The position numbers were made by a program, and so were the translations under genes. A model generated the notes under the pieces. The model had not been told where the DNA came from. It made no database searches and worked only from the letters and a program-made list of their open reading frames with translations. A stretch of 64,000 nucleotides of DNA from Escherichia albertii NBRC 107761 = DSM 17582 (GTDB taxonomy: Bacteria; Pseudomonadota; Gammaproteobacteria; Enterobacterales; Enterobacteriaceae): contig NZ_BBMY01000002.1 in the NCBI RefSeq assembly GCF_000759775.1, positions 1 through 64,000 of the forward strand, in the 5' to 3' direction. Below, one piece after another: positions 19,573-29,760 of the stretch; positions within the stretch are counted from its first letter, which is position 1; each line of letters begins with the position of its first letter.

Positions 19573-19599
19573 TAAAAAAAGCGGCTGCTTTAGCCGCTT
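19573..19599 (-). terminator. lpd (pdh operon) terminator
   Basis: On the minus strand AAGCGGCT (plus 19592-19599) pairs with AGCCGCTT (19579-19586) across a 5-base loop and is followed by seven T. It lies about 120 bases after the lpd stop and is the likely end of the pdhR-aceEF-lpd transcript. Confidence 0.85.
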
Positions 19600-19650
19600 C
19601 AGATTGCAGACAAAATGCCCACACTATTTTGTCGGATGACGATATCTTTA

Positions 19651-19711
19651 TTATCCGGTCTACAATCCCCTGAAAATTTAATAAATTAGGGCAGCGTTAT
19701 AGACCGGATAA
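19651..19711. repeat. Long-loop inverted repeat between lpd and its terminator
   Basis: Perfect 12-bp arms TTATCCGGTCTA (19651-19662) and TAGACCGGATAA (19700-19711) with a 37-base loop. It starts 6 bases after the lpd stop on the minus strand. It resembles no standard REP closely, though TTATCCGG..CCGGATAA is REP-like in character. Confidence 0.6.
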
Positions 19712-19716
19712 CGCGA

Positions 19717-21141
19717 TTATTTCTTCTTCGCTTTCGGGTTTGGCAGGTCGGTGATGCTGCCTTCGAACACTTCTGCCGCCAGGCCCACAGACTCATGCAG
19801 AGTCGGGTGCGCGTGGATGGTCAGCGCGATGTCTTCAGCGTCGCAACCCATTTCAATTGCAAGACCGATTTCACCCAACAGCTCGCCGCCGTTGGTACCG
19901 ACAATTGCACCACCAATCACACGGTGAGATTCTTTGTCGAAAATCAGCTTGGTCATACCGTCTGCACAGTCGGAAGCGATAGCACGACCAGAAGCAGCCC
20001 ACGGGAAGGTGGCGGTTTCATAGCTGATGCCTTTCTCTTTCGCTTCTTTCTCAGTCAGGCCCACCCATGCAACTTCTGGTTCGGTATAGGCGATAGACGG
20101 GATAACTTTCGGATCGAAGTAATGTTTCTTACCGGCGATAACTTCAGCGGCAACGTGACCTTCATGAACACCTTTGTGCGCCAGCATCGGCTGACCGACG
20201 ATATCGCCGATAGCAAAGATGTGCGGTACGTTGGTACGCAATTGTTTATCCACGCGGATAAAGCCACGATCGTCCACTTCTACGCCAGCTTTGCCCGCAT
20301 CGATGTTTTTACCGTTCGGCACACGACCAATCGCGACCAGCACGGCGTCGTAACGCTGCGGTTCTGCCGGGGCTTTTTTGCCTTCCATCGTCACGTAGAT
20401 ACCGTCTTCTTTCGCTTCAACGGCGGTAACTTTGGTTTCCAGCATCAGGTTGAATTTCTTGCTGATACGCTTGGTGAAGACTTTAACGATGTCTTTATCG
20501 GCAGCCGGGATAACCTGGTCGAACATTTCAACCACATCAATCTGTGAACCCAGCGCGTGGTATACGGTACCCATTTCCAGACCGATGATACCACCGCCCA
20601 TAACCAGCAGGCGTTCTGGCACTTCTTTCAGTTCCAGCGCGTCAGTGGAGTCCCAGATACGCGGATCTTCGTGCGGAATAAATGGCAGTTGGATCGGGCG
20701 AGAACCCGCTGCGATGATCGCGTTGTCGAAGTTAATGACGGTTTTACCGTTCTCACCTTCAACTTCCAGGGTGTTAGCCCCGGTGAATTTACCCAGACCG
20801 TTGACCACTTTGACTTTGCGGCCTTTCGCCATACCAGCCAGACCGCCGGTCAGCTGAGTGATCACTTTCTCTTTCCAGGTACGAATCTTGTCGATATCGG
20901 TTTTCGGCTCGCCGAAGACGATACCGTGTTCAGCCAGCGCTTTGGCTTCTTCGATAACTTTTGCTACGTGCAGCAGTGCTTTAGAAGGGATACAGCCGAC
21001 GTTCAGGCAAACACCGCCGAGGGTGTTGTAGCGTTCTACGATTACGGTTTCCAGACCTAAATCAGCGCAACGGAAGGCAGCAGAGTAACCTGCGGGGCCT
21101 GCCCCAAGTACCACGACCTGAGTTTTGATTTCAGTACTCAT
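19717..21141 (-). CDS. lpd: Dihydrolipoyl dehydrogenase (E3)
   Basis: A FAD flavoprotein shared by pyruvate dehydrogenase, 2-oxoglutarate dehydrogenase and the glycine cleavage system; it reoxidises lipoyl groups and reduces NAD+. The 474 residues show the FAD motif VVLGAGPAGYSAA near the start, the redox disulfide in GGVCLNVGCIPSKALL (about 41-56), the NAD motif VMGGGIIGLEMG near 180 and the catalytic His-Glu in HAHPTLHESV near 444. The start is the ATG at 21141 (MSTEIKTQ); an adjacent ATG at 21144 is also possible. Last gene of the pdh operon, separated from aceF by an ERIC element. Confidence 0.98.
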   Translation of the reverse strand: MSTEIKTQVVVLGAGPAGYSAAFRCADLGLETVIVERYNTLGGVCLNVGCIPSKALLHVAKVIEEAKALAEHGIVFGEPKTDIDKIRTWKEKVITQLTGGLAGMAKGRKVKVVNGLGKFTGANTLEVEGENGKTVINFDNAIIAAGSRPIQLPFIPHEDPRIWDSTDALELKEVPERLLVMGGGIIGLEMGTVYHALGSQIDVVEMFDQVIPAADKDIVKVFTKRISKKFNLMLETKVTAVEAKEDGIYVTMEGKKAPAEPQRYDAVLVAIGRVPNGKNIDAGKAGVEVDDRGFIRVDKQLRTNVPHIFAIGDIVGQPMLAHKGVHEGHVAAEVIAGKKHYFDPKVIPSIAYTEPEVAWVGLTEKEAKEKGISYETATFPWAASGRAIASDCADGMTKLIFDKESHRVIGGAIVGTNGGELLGEIGLAIEMGCDAEDIALTIHAHPTLHESVGLAAEVFEGSITDLPNPKAKKK

Positions 21142-21171
21142 CATGACCTCTATATATTTATCTCCGGCGGT

Positions 21172-21298
21172 CATACCCGTCGTCTTTCAGGCCGCAGCGG
21201 CGTTAGCTTCACGCCCTCACCCCAGTCACTTACTTATGTAAGCTCCTGGGGATTCTGGCGCTTGCTACCTTGCTGCACCCAGAAATCCATAGGGTATG
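21172..21298. repeat. ERIC (IRU) element, 127 bp, between aceF and lpd
   Basis: The core reads CACCCCAGTCACTTACTTATGTAAGCTCCTGGGG in two diagnostic halves (21217-21252), the reverse of the ERIC consensus. Ends CATACC and GGTATG bound a 127-bp palindromic unit. It begins about 30 bases upstream of the lpd start codon, within the leader transcribed from either the operon or a local lpd promoter. Confidence 0.9.
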
Positions 21299-21433
21299 TG
21301 AAGTAATACCCTAACCACCACCGGGTCGTTCTATCCGTCGGTATTTTACAAAATTGTTAACAATTTTTAAACAACAAACGGCAACCGATTTGTCTATTCG
21401 CTAATAATCTCAATACATTCATGAGATTACCAG
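21299..21433 (-). promoter_or_regulatory. Probable lpd promoter region
   Basis: Between the ERIC element and the aceF terminator is an AT-rich stretch, including GTTAACAATTTTTAAACAAC (21355-21374), which looks like an ArcA-type direct repeat. In E. coli lpd is known to have its own promoter here besides readthrough. I cannot fix -35 and -10 boxes with confidence. Confidence 0.4.
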
Positions 21434-21463
21434 AAAAAAGCCGGCCGTTGGGCCGGCTCTTTT
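21434..21463 (-). terminator. aceF terminator
   Basis: Minus strand: AAAAAGAGCCGGCC, loop CAAC, GGCCGGCTTTTTTC, directly after the aceF stop codon. Strong stem with T-run; it should end part of the aceEF transcripts before lpd. Confidence 0.88.
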
Positions 21464-23347
21464 TTACATCACCAGACGGCGAATATCAGACAACGTGTTG
21501 TTAATGATGGTAATGAAACGGGCACCATCAGCACCGTCGATCACGCGGTGGTCGAAGGAGAGAGAAATCGGCAGCATCAGACGCGGCACGAACTCTTTAC
21601 CATTCCACACCGGCTCTATCGCGGACTTAGAAACGCCGAGGATAGCCACTTCCGGCGCGTTCACAATCGGCGCGAAATGGGTAGTACCCAGGCCGCCGAT
21701 GCTGGAGATGGTGAAGCAACCGCCCTGCATTTCGCCCGCAGTCAGCTTACCGTCACGCGCTTTCTTAGAAATGGTCATCAGTTCGCGAGACAGCTCGATG
21801 ATGCCTTTCTTGTTGACGTCTTTGAATACCGGAACAACCAGGCCGTTCGGGGTATCCACCGCCACACCGATGTTGATATATTTCTTCAGGGTCAGACGCT
21901 GACCGTCTTCCGACAGCGAACTGTTGAAGCGAGGCATCTGCTCCAGTGCCGCAGCAACGGCTTTCATGATGAAGACAACCGGGGTGATCTTCACATCCAG
22001 CTTACGTTTCGCCGCTTCTTCGTTCTGCTGTTTACGGAACGCTTCCAGCTCGGTGATATCGGTTTTGTCGAAGTGAGTAACATGCGGGATCATCACCCAG
22101 TTACGGCTCAGGTTAGCACCAGAGATTTTCTGAATGCGGCCCAGTTCCACTTCTTCGATTTCACCAAACTTGCTGAAGTCCACCTTCGGCCACGGCAACA
22201 TGCCTGGGATACCGCCGCCAGTCGCCGCCGGAGCCGCTTCTGCACGTTTGATAGCTTCTTTCACGTAGGCCTGAACGTCTTCGCGCAGGATACGACCTTT
22301 ACGGCCAGTGCCCTTCACTTTCGCCAGGTTAACGCCAAACTCGCGTGCCAGACGGCGGATCAGCGGAGTCGCGTGAACGTAAGCGTCGTTTTCAGCAAAT
22401 TCAGATTTGCCTTCGACTTTCGCCGCCGGAGCTGCTGCCGGGGCTTCAACTTTTGCTGCCGGAGCCGGCGCTGCCGCTTCCTGTTTCGCCGGAGCTGCCG
22501 CAGGCGCTGCACCTTCAACTTCGAAGATCATAATCAGCGAGCCAGTTTTCACTTTATCGCCAACGTTGACTTTCAGTTCCTTCACGACGCCTGCAAACGG
22601 AGCCGGAACTTCCATAGAAGCTTTGTCGCCTTCTACGGTGATCAGTGACTGCTCAGCGGCAACTTTGTCGCCCACTTTCACCATCACTTCGGTTACTTCA
22701 ACTTCATCACCGCCAATATCAGGAACGTTAACTTCTTTCACGCCCGCGGCTGCCGCAGGTGCTGCTGCCGGAGCGGCTTCCTGTTTCGCTGCCGGTGCTG
22801 CCGCGCCCGTCACTTCGAATACCATGATCAGCGAGCCAGTAGACACTTTGTCGCCAACATTCACTTTGATCTCTTTCACAGTGCCTGCAAACGGCGCCGG
22901 AACTTCCATAGAGGCTTTATCGCCTTCTACAGTGATCAGCGACTGTTCAGCTTCAACTTTATCGCCCACTTTCACCAGGATTTCGGTCACTTCGACTTCG
23001 TCGCTGCCGATATCTGGAACGTTAACATCTTTTGCCGCCGCAGCCACTGGCGCTGCTGCCGGAGCAGCTTCTTTCTTCTCTTCTGCCTGAGCAGGTGCAG
23101 CGTCAGCTGCACCGTCGGCGGAATCGAAAATCATAATCAGGGCGCCCGTCTGGGTTTTATCGCCAACAGAGACTTTGATCTCTTTAACGATACCCGCCTG
23201 CGGAGACGGAACTTCCATAGAGGCTTTGTCGCCTTCTACGGTGATCAGCGACTGTTCGGCTTCAACTTTGTCGCCCACTTTGACCAGGATCTCGGTGATT
23301 TCAACTTCATCAGCCCCGATGTCCGGTACTTTGATTTCGATAGCCAT
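21464..23347 (-). CDS. aceF: Pyruvate dehydrogenase E2, dihydrolipoyl acetyltransferase
   Basis: The core of the pyruvate dehydrogenase complex; it carries the acetyl group on lipoyl arms to coenzyme A. The 627 residues contain three lipoyl domains with the modified lysine in EGDKASMEV at residues 41, 144 and 242, joined by Ala/Pro-rich linkers. Next comes a peripheral subunit-binding domain (about 325-365, [16 protein letters not shown]) and the catalytic domain ending in [14 protein letters not shown] with its active-site His and Asp. From memory K-12 AceF has 630 residues; the linkers are where length differs. It starts 14 bases after the aceE stop. Confidence 0.98.
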   Translation of the reverse strand: MAIEIKVPDIGADEVEITEILVKVGDKVEAEQSLITVEGDKASMEVPSPQAGIVKEIKVSVGDKTQTGALIMIFDSADGAADAAPAQAEEKKEAAPAAAPVAAAAKDVNVPDIGSDEVEVTEILVKVGDKVEAEQSLITVEGDKASMEVPAPFAGTVKEIKVNVGDKVSTGSLIMVFEVTGAAAPAAKQEAAPAAAPAAAAGVKEVNVPDIGGDEVEVTEVMVKVGDKVAAEQSLITVEGDKASMEVPAPFAGVVKELKVNVGDKVKTGSLIMIFEVEGAAPAAAPAKQEAAAPAPAAKVEAPAAAPAAKVEGKSEFAENDAYVHATPLIRRLAREFGVNLAKVKGTGRKGRILREDVQAYVKEAIKRAEAAPAATGGGIPGMLPWPKVDFSKFGEIEEVELGRIQKISGANLSRNWVMIPHVTHFDKTDITELEAFRKQQNEEAAKRKLDVKITPVVFIMKAVAAALEQMPRFNSSLSEDGQRLTLKKYINIGVAVDTPNGLVVPVFKDVNKKGIIELSRELMTISKKARDGKLTAGEMQGGCFTISSIGGLGTTHFAPIVNAPEVAILGVSKSAIEPVWNGKEFVPRLMLPISLSFDHRVIDGADGARFITIINNTLSDIRRLVM

Positions 23348-23361
23348 TATTCTTTTACCTC

Positions 23362-26025
23362 TTACGCCAGACGCGGGTTAACTTTTTCTGCATCGATGTT
23401 GAATTTGGCGATTGCGTCAGCAACCACTTTCTTATCGATTTCGCCACGTTTAGCCAGTTCGCCCAGCGCCGCTACAACCACGTAGGAAGCATCAACTTCG
23501 AAGTGGTGACGCAGGTTCTCACGGCTGTCGGAACGACCGAAGCCATCAGTACCCAGTACGCGGTAGTCGTCAGCCGGTACATAAGTACGGACCTGCTCAG
23601 CGAACAGTTTCATATAGTCGGTAGATGCCACAGCCGGCGCATCGTTCATCACCTGAGTAATGTACGGAACGCGCGGAGTTTCCAGCGGGTGCAGCATGTT
23701 CCAGCGTTCACAATCCTGACCATCACGCGCCAGCTCGGTGAAAGAGGTCACGCTATAGACGTCAGAACCTACGCCGTAATCTTTCGCCAGGATCTGTGCT
23801 GCTTCACGGACATGACGCAGGATAGAACCGGAGCCCAGCAGCTGAACTTTACCTTTGCTACCTTCGAGGGTTTCGAGTTTGTAGATACCTTTACGGATAC
23901 CTTCCTCGGCACCTTCCGGCATTGCCGGCATGTGGTAGTTTTCGTTCAGCGTAGTGATGTAGTAGTAAACGTTCTCTTGTTTTTCACCGTACATACGCTC
24001 CAGACCGTCATGCATGATGACAGCAACTTCGTAAGCGTAAGCCGGGTCGTAAGAGATACAGTTCGGGATAGTCAGCGACTGAATGTGGCTGTGACCATCT
24101 TCGTGCTGCAGACCTTCGCCGTTCAGGGTGGTACGACCGGAAGTACCGCCGATCAGGAAGCCACGCGCTTGCTGGTCGCCAGCTGCCCAGCACAGATCGC
24201 CGATACGCTGGAAGCCGAACATCGAGTAATAGATGTAGAACGGAATCATCGGCAGATTGTTGGTGCTGTAAGAGGTCGCCGCTGCCAGCCAGGAACAACC
24301 TGCGCCCAGCTCGTTGATCCCTTCCTGCAGAATCTGACCTTTCTCGTCTTCTTTATAGTAAGCAACCTGCTCGCGGTCCTGCGGGGTGTACTGCTGACCG
24401 TTCGGGCTGTAAATACCAATCTGACGGAACAGACCTTCCATACCGAAAGTACGCGCTTCGTCGGCGATGATCGGCACCAGCCTGTCTTTAATCGACTTGT
24501 TCTTCAGCATCACGTTCAGAGCACGAACGAAAGCGATAGTGGTAGAGATCTCTTTGCTCTGCTCTTCCAGCAGTGCGCCGAAGTCTTGCAGGCTCGGCAG
24601 CTCAAGCTTCTCGGTGAAGTTCGGCTGACGGCTTGGCAGATAACCGTGCAGTTTCTGACGCTGAGCGTGCAGATAGGTATGCTCTTCAGAACCTTCCGGG
24701 AAGGTGATGTACGGCAGTTTTTCGATATCGGCATCAGACACCGGCACATTGAAACGGTCGCGGATGTGACGCACGCCGTCCATGTTCATTTTCTTAACCT
24801 GGTGCGCGATGTTTTTACCTTCAGCCGCGTCGCCCATGCCGTAACCTTTAATGGTATGAGCAAGGATTACTGTCGCTTTGCCTTTGGTTTCCTGCGCTTT
24901 CTTGAATGCAGCGTAGATTTTCTTCGGATCGTGACCACCACGGTTCAGAGCCCAGATCTGCTCGTCAGTCCAGTCAGCAACCAGTGCTGCGGTTTCAGGA
25001 TATTTACCGAAGAAGTGTTCACGAACATACGCACCATCTTTCGATTTGAAGGTCTGGTAGTCGCCGTCAACGGTTTCGTTCATCAGCTGGATCAGTTTAC
25101 CGCTGGTATCTTTACGCAGCAGTTCGTCCCAACGGCTACCCCACATCACTTTGATCACGTTCCAGCCAGCACCTTCGAAGATGCCTTCCAGTTCGTTGAT
25201 GATCTTGCCGTTACCGGTGACCGGGCCGTCAAGACGCTGCAGGTTACAGTTGATAACAAAGACCAGGTTATCCAGTTTTTCACGGGTGGCGATGGTGATC
25301 GCACCTTTGGATTCCGGTTCGTCCATCTCGCCGTCGCCGAGGAAGGCGTAAACGGTCTGTTTAGAGGTATCTTTCAGGCCACGGTGTTCCAGATATTTCA
25401 GGAACTTAGCCTGGTAGATAGCACCAATCGGCCCCAGCCCCATAGATACGGTCGGGAACTGCCAGAATTCCGGCATCAGTTTCGGGTGCGGATAGGAAGA
25501 GAGGCCATTGCCGTGAACTTCCTGACGGAAGTTATCCATCTGCTCTTGCGTCAGACGACCTTCCAGGAAGGCGCGTGCGTAGATGCCCGGAGAGATGTGG
25601 CCCTGGAAGTAAACCAGGTCGCCGCCATCCTGTTCATTGCGCGCACGGAAGAAATGGTTAAAGCAGACATCATAAATGGTCGCGGAAGACTGGAAGGACG
25701 CCATATGGCCACCCAGTTCAAGGTCTTTTTTCGACGCGCGCAGAACCGTCATGATGGCGTTCCAGCGGATAGCTGAACGAATACGGCGTTCCAGTTCCAG
25801 ATTGCCCGGATACTCCGGTTGTTCTTCAACGGGAATGGTGTTGATGTAGTTGCTGATGCCGGTACCTGCGGCCACTTTCACACCGCCTTTGCGGGCTTCA
25901 GCAAGCAGTTGGTCGATCAGATACTGAGCACGCTCAACACCTTCTTCACGGATGACCGATTCGATCGCCTGGAGCCAGTCGCGAGTTTCGATCGGATCCA
26001 CGTCATTTTGGAAACGTTCTGACAT
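23362..26025 (-). CDS. aceE: Pyruvate dehydrogenase E1
   Basis: The thiamin-diphosphate-dependent decarboxylase that acetylates the lipoyl arms of AceF. The 887 residues are the full length of the homodimeric type. The ThDP/Mg2+ motif runs from [13 protein letters not shown] (about residue 229) to the Asn in INCNLQ. The N-terminal ~45 residues ([15 protein letters not shown]) are the segment that docks to E2. Residues around 400-410 (HTIKGYGMG) form the mobile active-site loop. Second gene of the operon after pdhR, with a 160-base gap. Confidence 0.98.
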   Translation of the reverse strand: MSERFQNDVDPIETRDWLQAIESVIREEGVERAQYLIDQLLAEARKGGVKVAAGTGISNYINTIPVEEQPEYPGNLELERRIRSAIRWNAIMTVLRASKKDLELGGHMASFQSSATIYDVCFNHFFRARNEQDGGDLVYFQGHISPGIYARAFLEGRLTQEQMDNFRQEVHGNGLSSYPHPKLMPEFWQFPTVSMGLGPIGAIYQAKFLKYLEHRGLKDTSKQTVYAFLGDGEMDEPESKGAITIATREKLDNLVFVINCNLQRLDGPVTGNGKIINELEGIFEGAGWNVIKVMWGSRWDELLRKDTSGKLIQLMNETVDGDYQTFKSKDGAYVREHFFGKYPETAALVADWTDEQIWALNRGGHDPKKIYAAFKKAQETKGKATVILAHTIKGYGMGDAAEGKNIAHQVKKMNMDGVRHIRDRFNVPVSDADIEKLPYITFPEGSEEHTYLHAQRQKLHGYLPSRQPNFTEKLELPSLQDFGALLEEQSKEISTTIAFVRALNVMLKNKSIKDRLVPIIADEARTFGMEGLFRQIGIYSPNGQQYTPQDREQVAYYKEDEKGQILQEGINELGAGCSWLAAATSYSTNNLPMIPFYIYYSMFGFQRIGDLCWAAGDQQARGFLIGGTSGRTTLNGEGLQHEDGHSHIQSLTIPNCISYDPAYAYEVAVIMHDGLERMYGEKQENVYYYITTLNENYHMPAMPEGAEEGIRKGIYKLETLEGSKGKVQLLGSGSILRHVREAAQILAKDYGVGSDVYSVTSFTELARDGQDCERWNMLHPLETPRVPYITQVMNDAPAVASTDYMKLFAEQVRTYVPADDYRVLGTDGFGRSDSRENLRHHFEVDASYVVVAALGELAKRGEIDKKVVADAIAKFNIDAEKVNPRLA

Positions 26026-26185
26026 GGGTTATTCCTTATCTATCTAATAACGTTGAGTTTTCTGGAACCTGTCCCATTGAACTCTCGCCGGAAAGCTCAA
26101 TAAGACAGGTTCTACGTTTAGTTGCCGCGCTTTTATATGCGCTTGATTTACAACATCTTCTGGTTAATTTTCACCAGAAAAATCA

Positions 26186-26950
26186 CTAATTCTTACGTTG
26201 CTCCAGACGACGCAGAGAACGCTCACGGCGACTCTCTTCACGGCTTCTGTCGAGCAAAATTTCTTCGATAAAGGCCAGATGGCGATGCGATGCTTCGCGC
26301 GCGTCTTCCGGCTTACCGGCCATAATCGCTTCGAATATGCGGGTGCGGTGGCTACTCACTAGCGGCAGCATCTCGCGCCGCGAATAAAGCAATTCGAAGT
26401 TCTGACGGACATTCTGGGCCAACATCGGCTCCATACACCTTAGCAGATGAAGCAAAACCACATTGTGGGCCGCTTCGGTAACGGCAATCTGATACTGGAG
26501 TACGGCGTTTGATTCCGCGTCCAGATCGCCAGACTGCTGCGCCAGCTCTATGGCGTGGTGGAGTTCACGGATACGTTCCTTGTCTTCATCGGTACTACGC
26601 AGCGCGGCGTAATAAGCGGCGATACCTTCCAGGGCGTGTCGTGTTTCGAGCAAGTCATACTGAGATTCAGGATGGTCGGAGAGCAGCTCCACCAGCGGAT
26701 CGCTGAAGCTTTGCCAGAGGCTGCTCTGAACAAAGGTGCCGCCACCCTGGCGACGAAGCAACAACCCCTTCGCTTCGAGACGTTGAATCGCCTCGCGCAA
26801 GGAGGGACGGGAGACGTCGAACTGTTTCGCCAGTTCGCGTTCCGGTGGGAGTTTTTCGCCCGGGCGGAGTGTGCCTTCGAGGATCAAAAACTCCAGTTGC
26901 TGCTCAATCACATCGGAGAGTTTTGGTTGGCGGATTTTGCTGTAGGCCAT
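26186..26950 (-). CDS. pdhR: GntR-family pyruvate-sensing repressor
   Basis: PdhR represses its own operon and several respiratory and division genes; pyruvate releases it. The 254 residues have a GntR winged helix-turn-helix at 9-75 ([20 protein letters not shown]) and a C-terminal FCD ligand domain with conserved His residues, e.g. HRTRIFEAI. The tail is strongly basic ([18 protein letters not shown]). The ATG at 26950 gives the family start [13 protein letters not shown] palindromic PdhR operator lies 32 bases upstream, fitting autoregulation. Confidence 0.97.
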   Translation of the reverse strand: MAYSKIRQPKLSDVIEQQLEFLILEGTLRPGEKLPPERELAKQFDVSRPSLREAIQRLEAKGLLLRRQGGGTFVQSSLWQSFSDPLVELLSDHPESQYDLLETRHALEGIAAYYAALRSTDEDKERIRELHHAIELAQQSGDLDAESNAVLQYQIAVTEAAHNVVLLHLLRCMEPMLAQNVRQNFELLYSRREMLPLVSSHRTRIFEAIMAGKPEDAREASHRHLAFIEEILLDRSREESRRERSLRRLEQRKN

Positions 26951-26981
26951 GAGTTCCTGTCTTAAGCCACTTGCCGAAGTC

Positions 26982-26998
26982 AATTGGTCTTACCAATT
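26982..26998. promoter_or_regulatory. PdhR operator upstream of pdhR
   Basis: AATTGGTCTTACCAATT is a near-perfect dyad with the ATTGGTnnnACCAAT pattern that defines PdhR sites. It lies 32 bases upstream of the pdhR start codon. Confidence 0.92.
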
Positions 26999-27229
26999 TC
27001 ATACCTGTGACGCTAAAGTAACAAAGTATTCACCTTATGTCCATACAGGTTTTGATTGAAATCATAAAACCGTGCACATTTTAACAACTCGACACATATA
27101 ACGTTTCAAAGTTGCAACCACGAACAAATGTAAACTTTACGTTGGCAAGCGTCTTTTTAACGATTATTAAACTATAAAAATCAGAATTGAACCGATTCAC
27201 TTACCAACTTATTGTTTTTTATACATATA

Positions 27230-27249
27230 AAGTGAATTTAAATTCACTT
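27230..27249. promoter_or_regulatory. Perfect 20-bp palindrome, unassigned
   Basis: The arm AAGTGAATTT is followed directly by its exact reverse complement AAATTCACTT with no loop. Such loop-free AT-rich dyads are typical of homodimer operators rather than terminators. I cannot name the regulator. Confidence 0.55.
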
Positions 27250-27402
27250 GTTTTATGTGGGGTAATTGGAGGCGGGTCTTTACAAACGGTTTCTTTTTAG
27301 ACAACTCATCTTCAACGATGCATAAAGCGGGTGCATTCCCAGCCGCATACCATTATTCTTGATCTGACGGAAGTCTTTTTGTAACAATTAAAAAGTCACC
27401 AA

Positions 27403-27443
27403 TGTAAACAAATTAATACAACAAACGGAATTGTAAACTTACA
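27403..27443 (+). promoter_or_regulatory. Candidate TyrR boxes for aroP
   Basis: TGTAAACAAATTAATACA (27403-27420) fits the TGTAAA-N6-TTTACA consensus with two mismatches in the right arm, and a second TTGTAAACTTACA begins at 27431. aroP is a known TyrR target with tandem boxes at about this distance from the start codon. Assigned on partial match and context. Confidence 0.55.
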
Positions 27444-27490
27444 CACGCATCACTGCGTAAATCAAAAAAACAATCACCGCACGAGGTTTC

Positions 27491-28864
27491 ATGATGGAAG
27501 GTCAACAGCACGGCGAGCAGCTAAAGCGCGGCCTTAAAAACCGCCATATTCAGCTTATCGCGCTGGGTGGCGCGATAGGGACTGGGCTATTCCTGGGAAG
27601 CGCCTCCGTAATACAGTCTGCAGGGCCAGGCATTATCCTGGGTTACGCTATTGCCGGTTTTATCGCCTTTCTGATCATGCGTCAGTTGGGTGAAATGGTG
27701 GTCGAAGAACCCGTCGCAGGCTCATTCAGCCACTTTGCTTATAAATACTGGGGCAGCTTTGCCGGTTTTGCCTCTGGCTGGAACTACTGGGTTCTGTACG
27801 TTTTAGTTGCCATGGCAGAGCTTACCGCCGTCGGCAAATACATTCAGTTCTGGTATCCAGAAATCCCGACCTGGGCTTCTGCCGCCGTGTTCTTTGTGGT
27901 GATCAACGCCATCAACCTGACCAATGTTAAAGTATTTGGCGAGATGGAGTTCTGGTTTGCCATCATCAAAGTTATCGCGGTGGTGGCGATGATCCTGTTC
28001 GGCGGCTGGCTGTTGTTCAGCGGTAACGGCGGCCCGCAGGCAACCGTGCGCAACCTGTGGGAACAGGGTGGCTTCCTGCCGCATGGTTTCACCGGGCTGG
28101 TAATGATGATGGCAATTATCATGTTCTCGTTCGGTGGACTGGAACTGGTGGGGATCACCGCTGCAGAAGCAGATAACCCGGAGCAAAGCATTCCGAAAGC
28201 AACTAATCAGGTTATCTACCGCATCCTGATTTTCTACATTGGTTCGTTAGCTGTTCTGCTCTCGCTAATGCCGTGGACACGCGTTACCGCCGATACCAGT
28301 CCATTTGTGCTCATCTTCCATGAACTGGGCGATACCTTTGTGGCGAATGCGTTAAATATCGTGGTACTGACGGCAGCCCTTTCGGTTTACAACAGTTGCG
28401 TCTACTGCAACAGCCGTATGCTGTTCGGTCTGGCACAACAAGGGAATGCGCCAAAAGCGCTGGCCGCTGTCGATAAACGCGGCGTACCGGTAAACACCAT
28501 TCTGGTATCTGCGCTGGTCACAGCCTTGTGCGTACTGATCAACTATCTCGCACCAGAGTCTGCATTCGGTCTGTTAATGGCGCTGGTCGTTTCTGCGCTG
28601 GTAATTAACTGGGCGATGATTAGCCTGGCGCACATAAAATTCCGTCGCGCCAAACAAGAACAAGGCGTTGTTACTCGCTTCCCTGCCTTGTTCTATCCGC
28701 TGGGTAACTGGATCTGCCTGCTGTTTATGGCGGCGGTACTGGTGATTATGCTGATGACGCCGGGGATGGCGATTTCGGTTTACCTGATTCCAGTATGGCT
28801 GGTCGTGTTAGGTATCGGCTATCTGTTCAAAGAGAAAACCGCAAAAGCTGTAAAAGCGCATTGA
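27491..28864 (+). CDS. aroP: Aromatic amino acid permease
   Basis: A general proton-coupled importer for phenylalanine, tyrosine and tryptophan in the inner membrane. The 457 residues have about 12 hydrophobic helices and the amino acid-polyamine-organocation family signature near the first helix: LKNRHIQLIALGGAIGTGLF (about 14-33). The second half of the pair ATG-ATG at 27491/27494 could also be the start. Divergent from pdhR; followed by a strong hairpin before ampE. Confidence 0.97.
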   Translation: MMEGQQHGEQLKRGLKNRHIQLIALGGAIGTGLFLGSASVIQSAGPGIILGYAIAGFIAFLIMRQLGEMVVEEPVAGSFSHFAYKYWGSFAGFASGWNYWVLYVLVAMAELTAVGKYIQFWYPEIPTWASAAVFFVVINAINLTNVKVFGEMEFWFAIIKVIAVVAMILFGGWLLFSGNGGPQATVRNLWEQGGFLPHGFTGLVMMMAIIMFSFGGLELVGITAAEADNPEQSIPKATNQVIYRILIFYIGSLAVLLSLMPWTRVTADTSPFVLIFHELGDTFVANALNIVVLTAALSVYNSCVYCNSRMLFGLAQQGNAPKALAAVDKRGVPVNTILVSALVTALCVLINYLAPESAFGLLMALVVSALVINWAMISLAHIKFRRAKQEQGVVTRFPALFYPLGNWICLLFMAAVLVIMLMTPGMAISVYLIPVWLVVLGIGYLFKEKTAKAVKAH

Positions 28865-28870
28865 TCTCTG

Positions 28871-28899
28871 TTGCCCTCACCTTCTCCTGGTGAGGGCAA
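28871..28899. terminator. aroP/ampE convergent terminator
   Basis: Perfect 11-bp arms TTGCCCTCACC (28871-28881) and GGTGAGGGCAA (28889-28899), 6 bases after the aroP stop and 6 bases before the ampE stop on the other strand; serves both. Confidence 0.85.
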
Positions 28900-28905
28900 C
28901 AATCT

Positions 28906-29760
28906 TTACACTAACGCCCCGTAAATCGTCAGTAGCGCAATCACCACCACAACCACGAACGAGGTTTTCTTCGCCATTGAAACCGCGGCCTTCGGCGTCT
29001 CTACCTTATCGACATGCGGTTCACGCGCCAGTGAGAACTGTGCCAGACGCGTTAACACCTGATATTGAGAAGTGTGAAAGTCCCCCAGCGAAGCAAACCA
29101 GGCCGGTAACGCTTTTTCACCATGACCAATCAGTGCATAAACCACGCCTGCAAGACGAACCGGTACCCAATCCAGCACATGCAGTATCACATCAATCCCC
29201 GACTGTAGACGATGATGGGGTGTCTGGTAACGCGCCAGCCAAGACTGCCACGCCCGTAAAAACGCATAGCCCATCAGAGTAACCGGTCCCCAGGTTCCCC
29301 CCACAATCAACCAGAATAGCGGTGCAAGGTAAAAACGAAAGTTGGTCCACAACAACGCATTTTGCAGCTCACGCAAGTACTCACGTTCATCGCAGCCCGC
29401 GGGGATGCCGTGAATCATGGTTAACTCGCCAGCCATCGTGGAACGGGCATGGCTATCGTTACGTGCAGCGGCAGTCAGATAGGCATGATAATGAAGACGA
29501 ACTTTACCGGCGCCAATGCATAGCAAACCGATCAACAACCATACCAGCAGCGTCGGAACGTTGAACAATATCCCCTGCAACGCGCGCAATAGTATAAAAG
29601 TCACGCCCATTACAATAATGGTCATCGCCAACGTGCGCCCCAACGAAAAATGTTTTACCCGCCGAAAAAACGCCTCAACACGATGATCAAGCTGCCAGTG
29701 CTCGCCTAACTTAAACAGACGCTCAAAAATTAACACCAGTAAGGTTGTGAACAGCGTCAT
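28906..29760 (-). CDS. ampE: Inner-membrane protein AmpE
   Basis: A 284-residue protein with about four hydrophobic segments: one near residues 1-12, a pair at ~43-85 ([17 protein letters not shown] and [13 protein letters not shown]), one near 140-165, and one at the C-terminus ([15 protein letters not shown]). The conserved stretch [18 protein letters not shown] belongs to the CobD-like AmpE family. It is co-transcribed with ampD, overlapping it by 4 bases (ATGA). It was named from ampicillinase induction in other enterobacteria; its biochemical role is not settled. Confidence 0.94.
   Translation of the reverse strand: MTLFTTLLVLIFERLFKLGEHWQLDHRVEAFFRRVKHFSLGRTLAMTIIVMGVTFILLRALQGILFNVPTLLVWLLIGLLCIGAGKVRLHYHAYLTAAARNDSHARSTMAGELTMIHGIPAGCDEREYLRELQNALLWTNFRFYLAPLFWLIVGGTWGPVTLMGYAFLRAWQSWLARYQTPHHRLQSGIDVILHVLDWVPVRLAGVVYALIGHGEKALPAWFASLGDFHTSQYQVLTRLAQFSLAREPHVDKVETPKAAVSMAKKTSFVVVVVIALLTIYGALV

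Larger units (their letters stand above)
26951..27490. other. pdhR-aroP divergent intergenic region
   Basis: 540 AT-rich bases with no credible gene. It holds the pdhR promoter and operator at the left, a perfect 20-bp palindrome in the middle and TyrR-box-like sequences before aroP at the right. It is unusually long for two divergent promoters in this window. Confidence 0.7.

Noticed and set aside
23503-25776. 757-codon open frame antisense to aceE
   Set aside because: It is the codon-bias shadow of the highly expressed aceE gene: no ribosome site, no recognisable protein features, and aceE has perfect family motifs on the other strand. The same applies to 21548-22648 against aceF and 14639-15406 and 15863-16675 against acnB.
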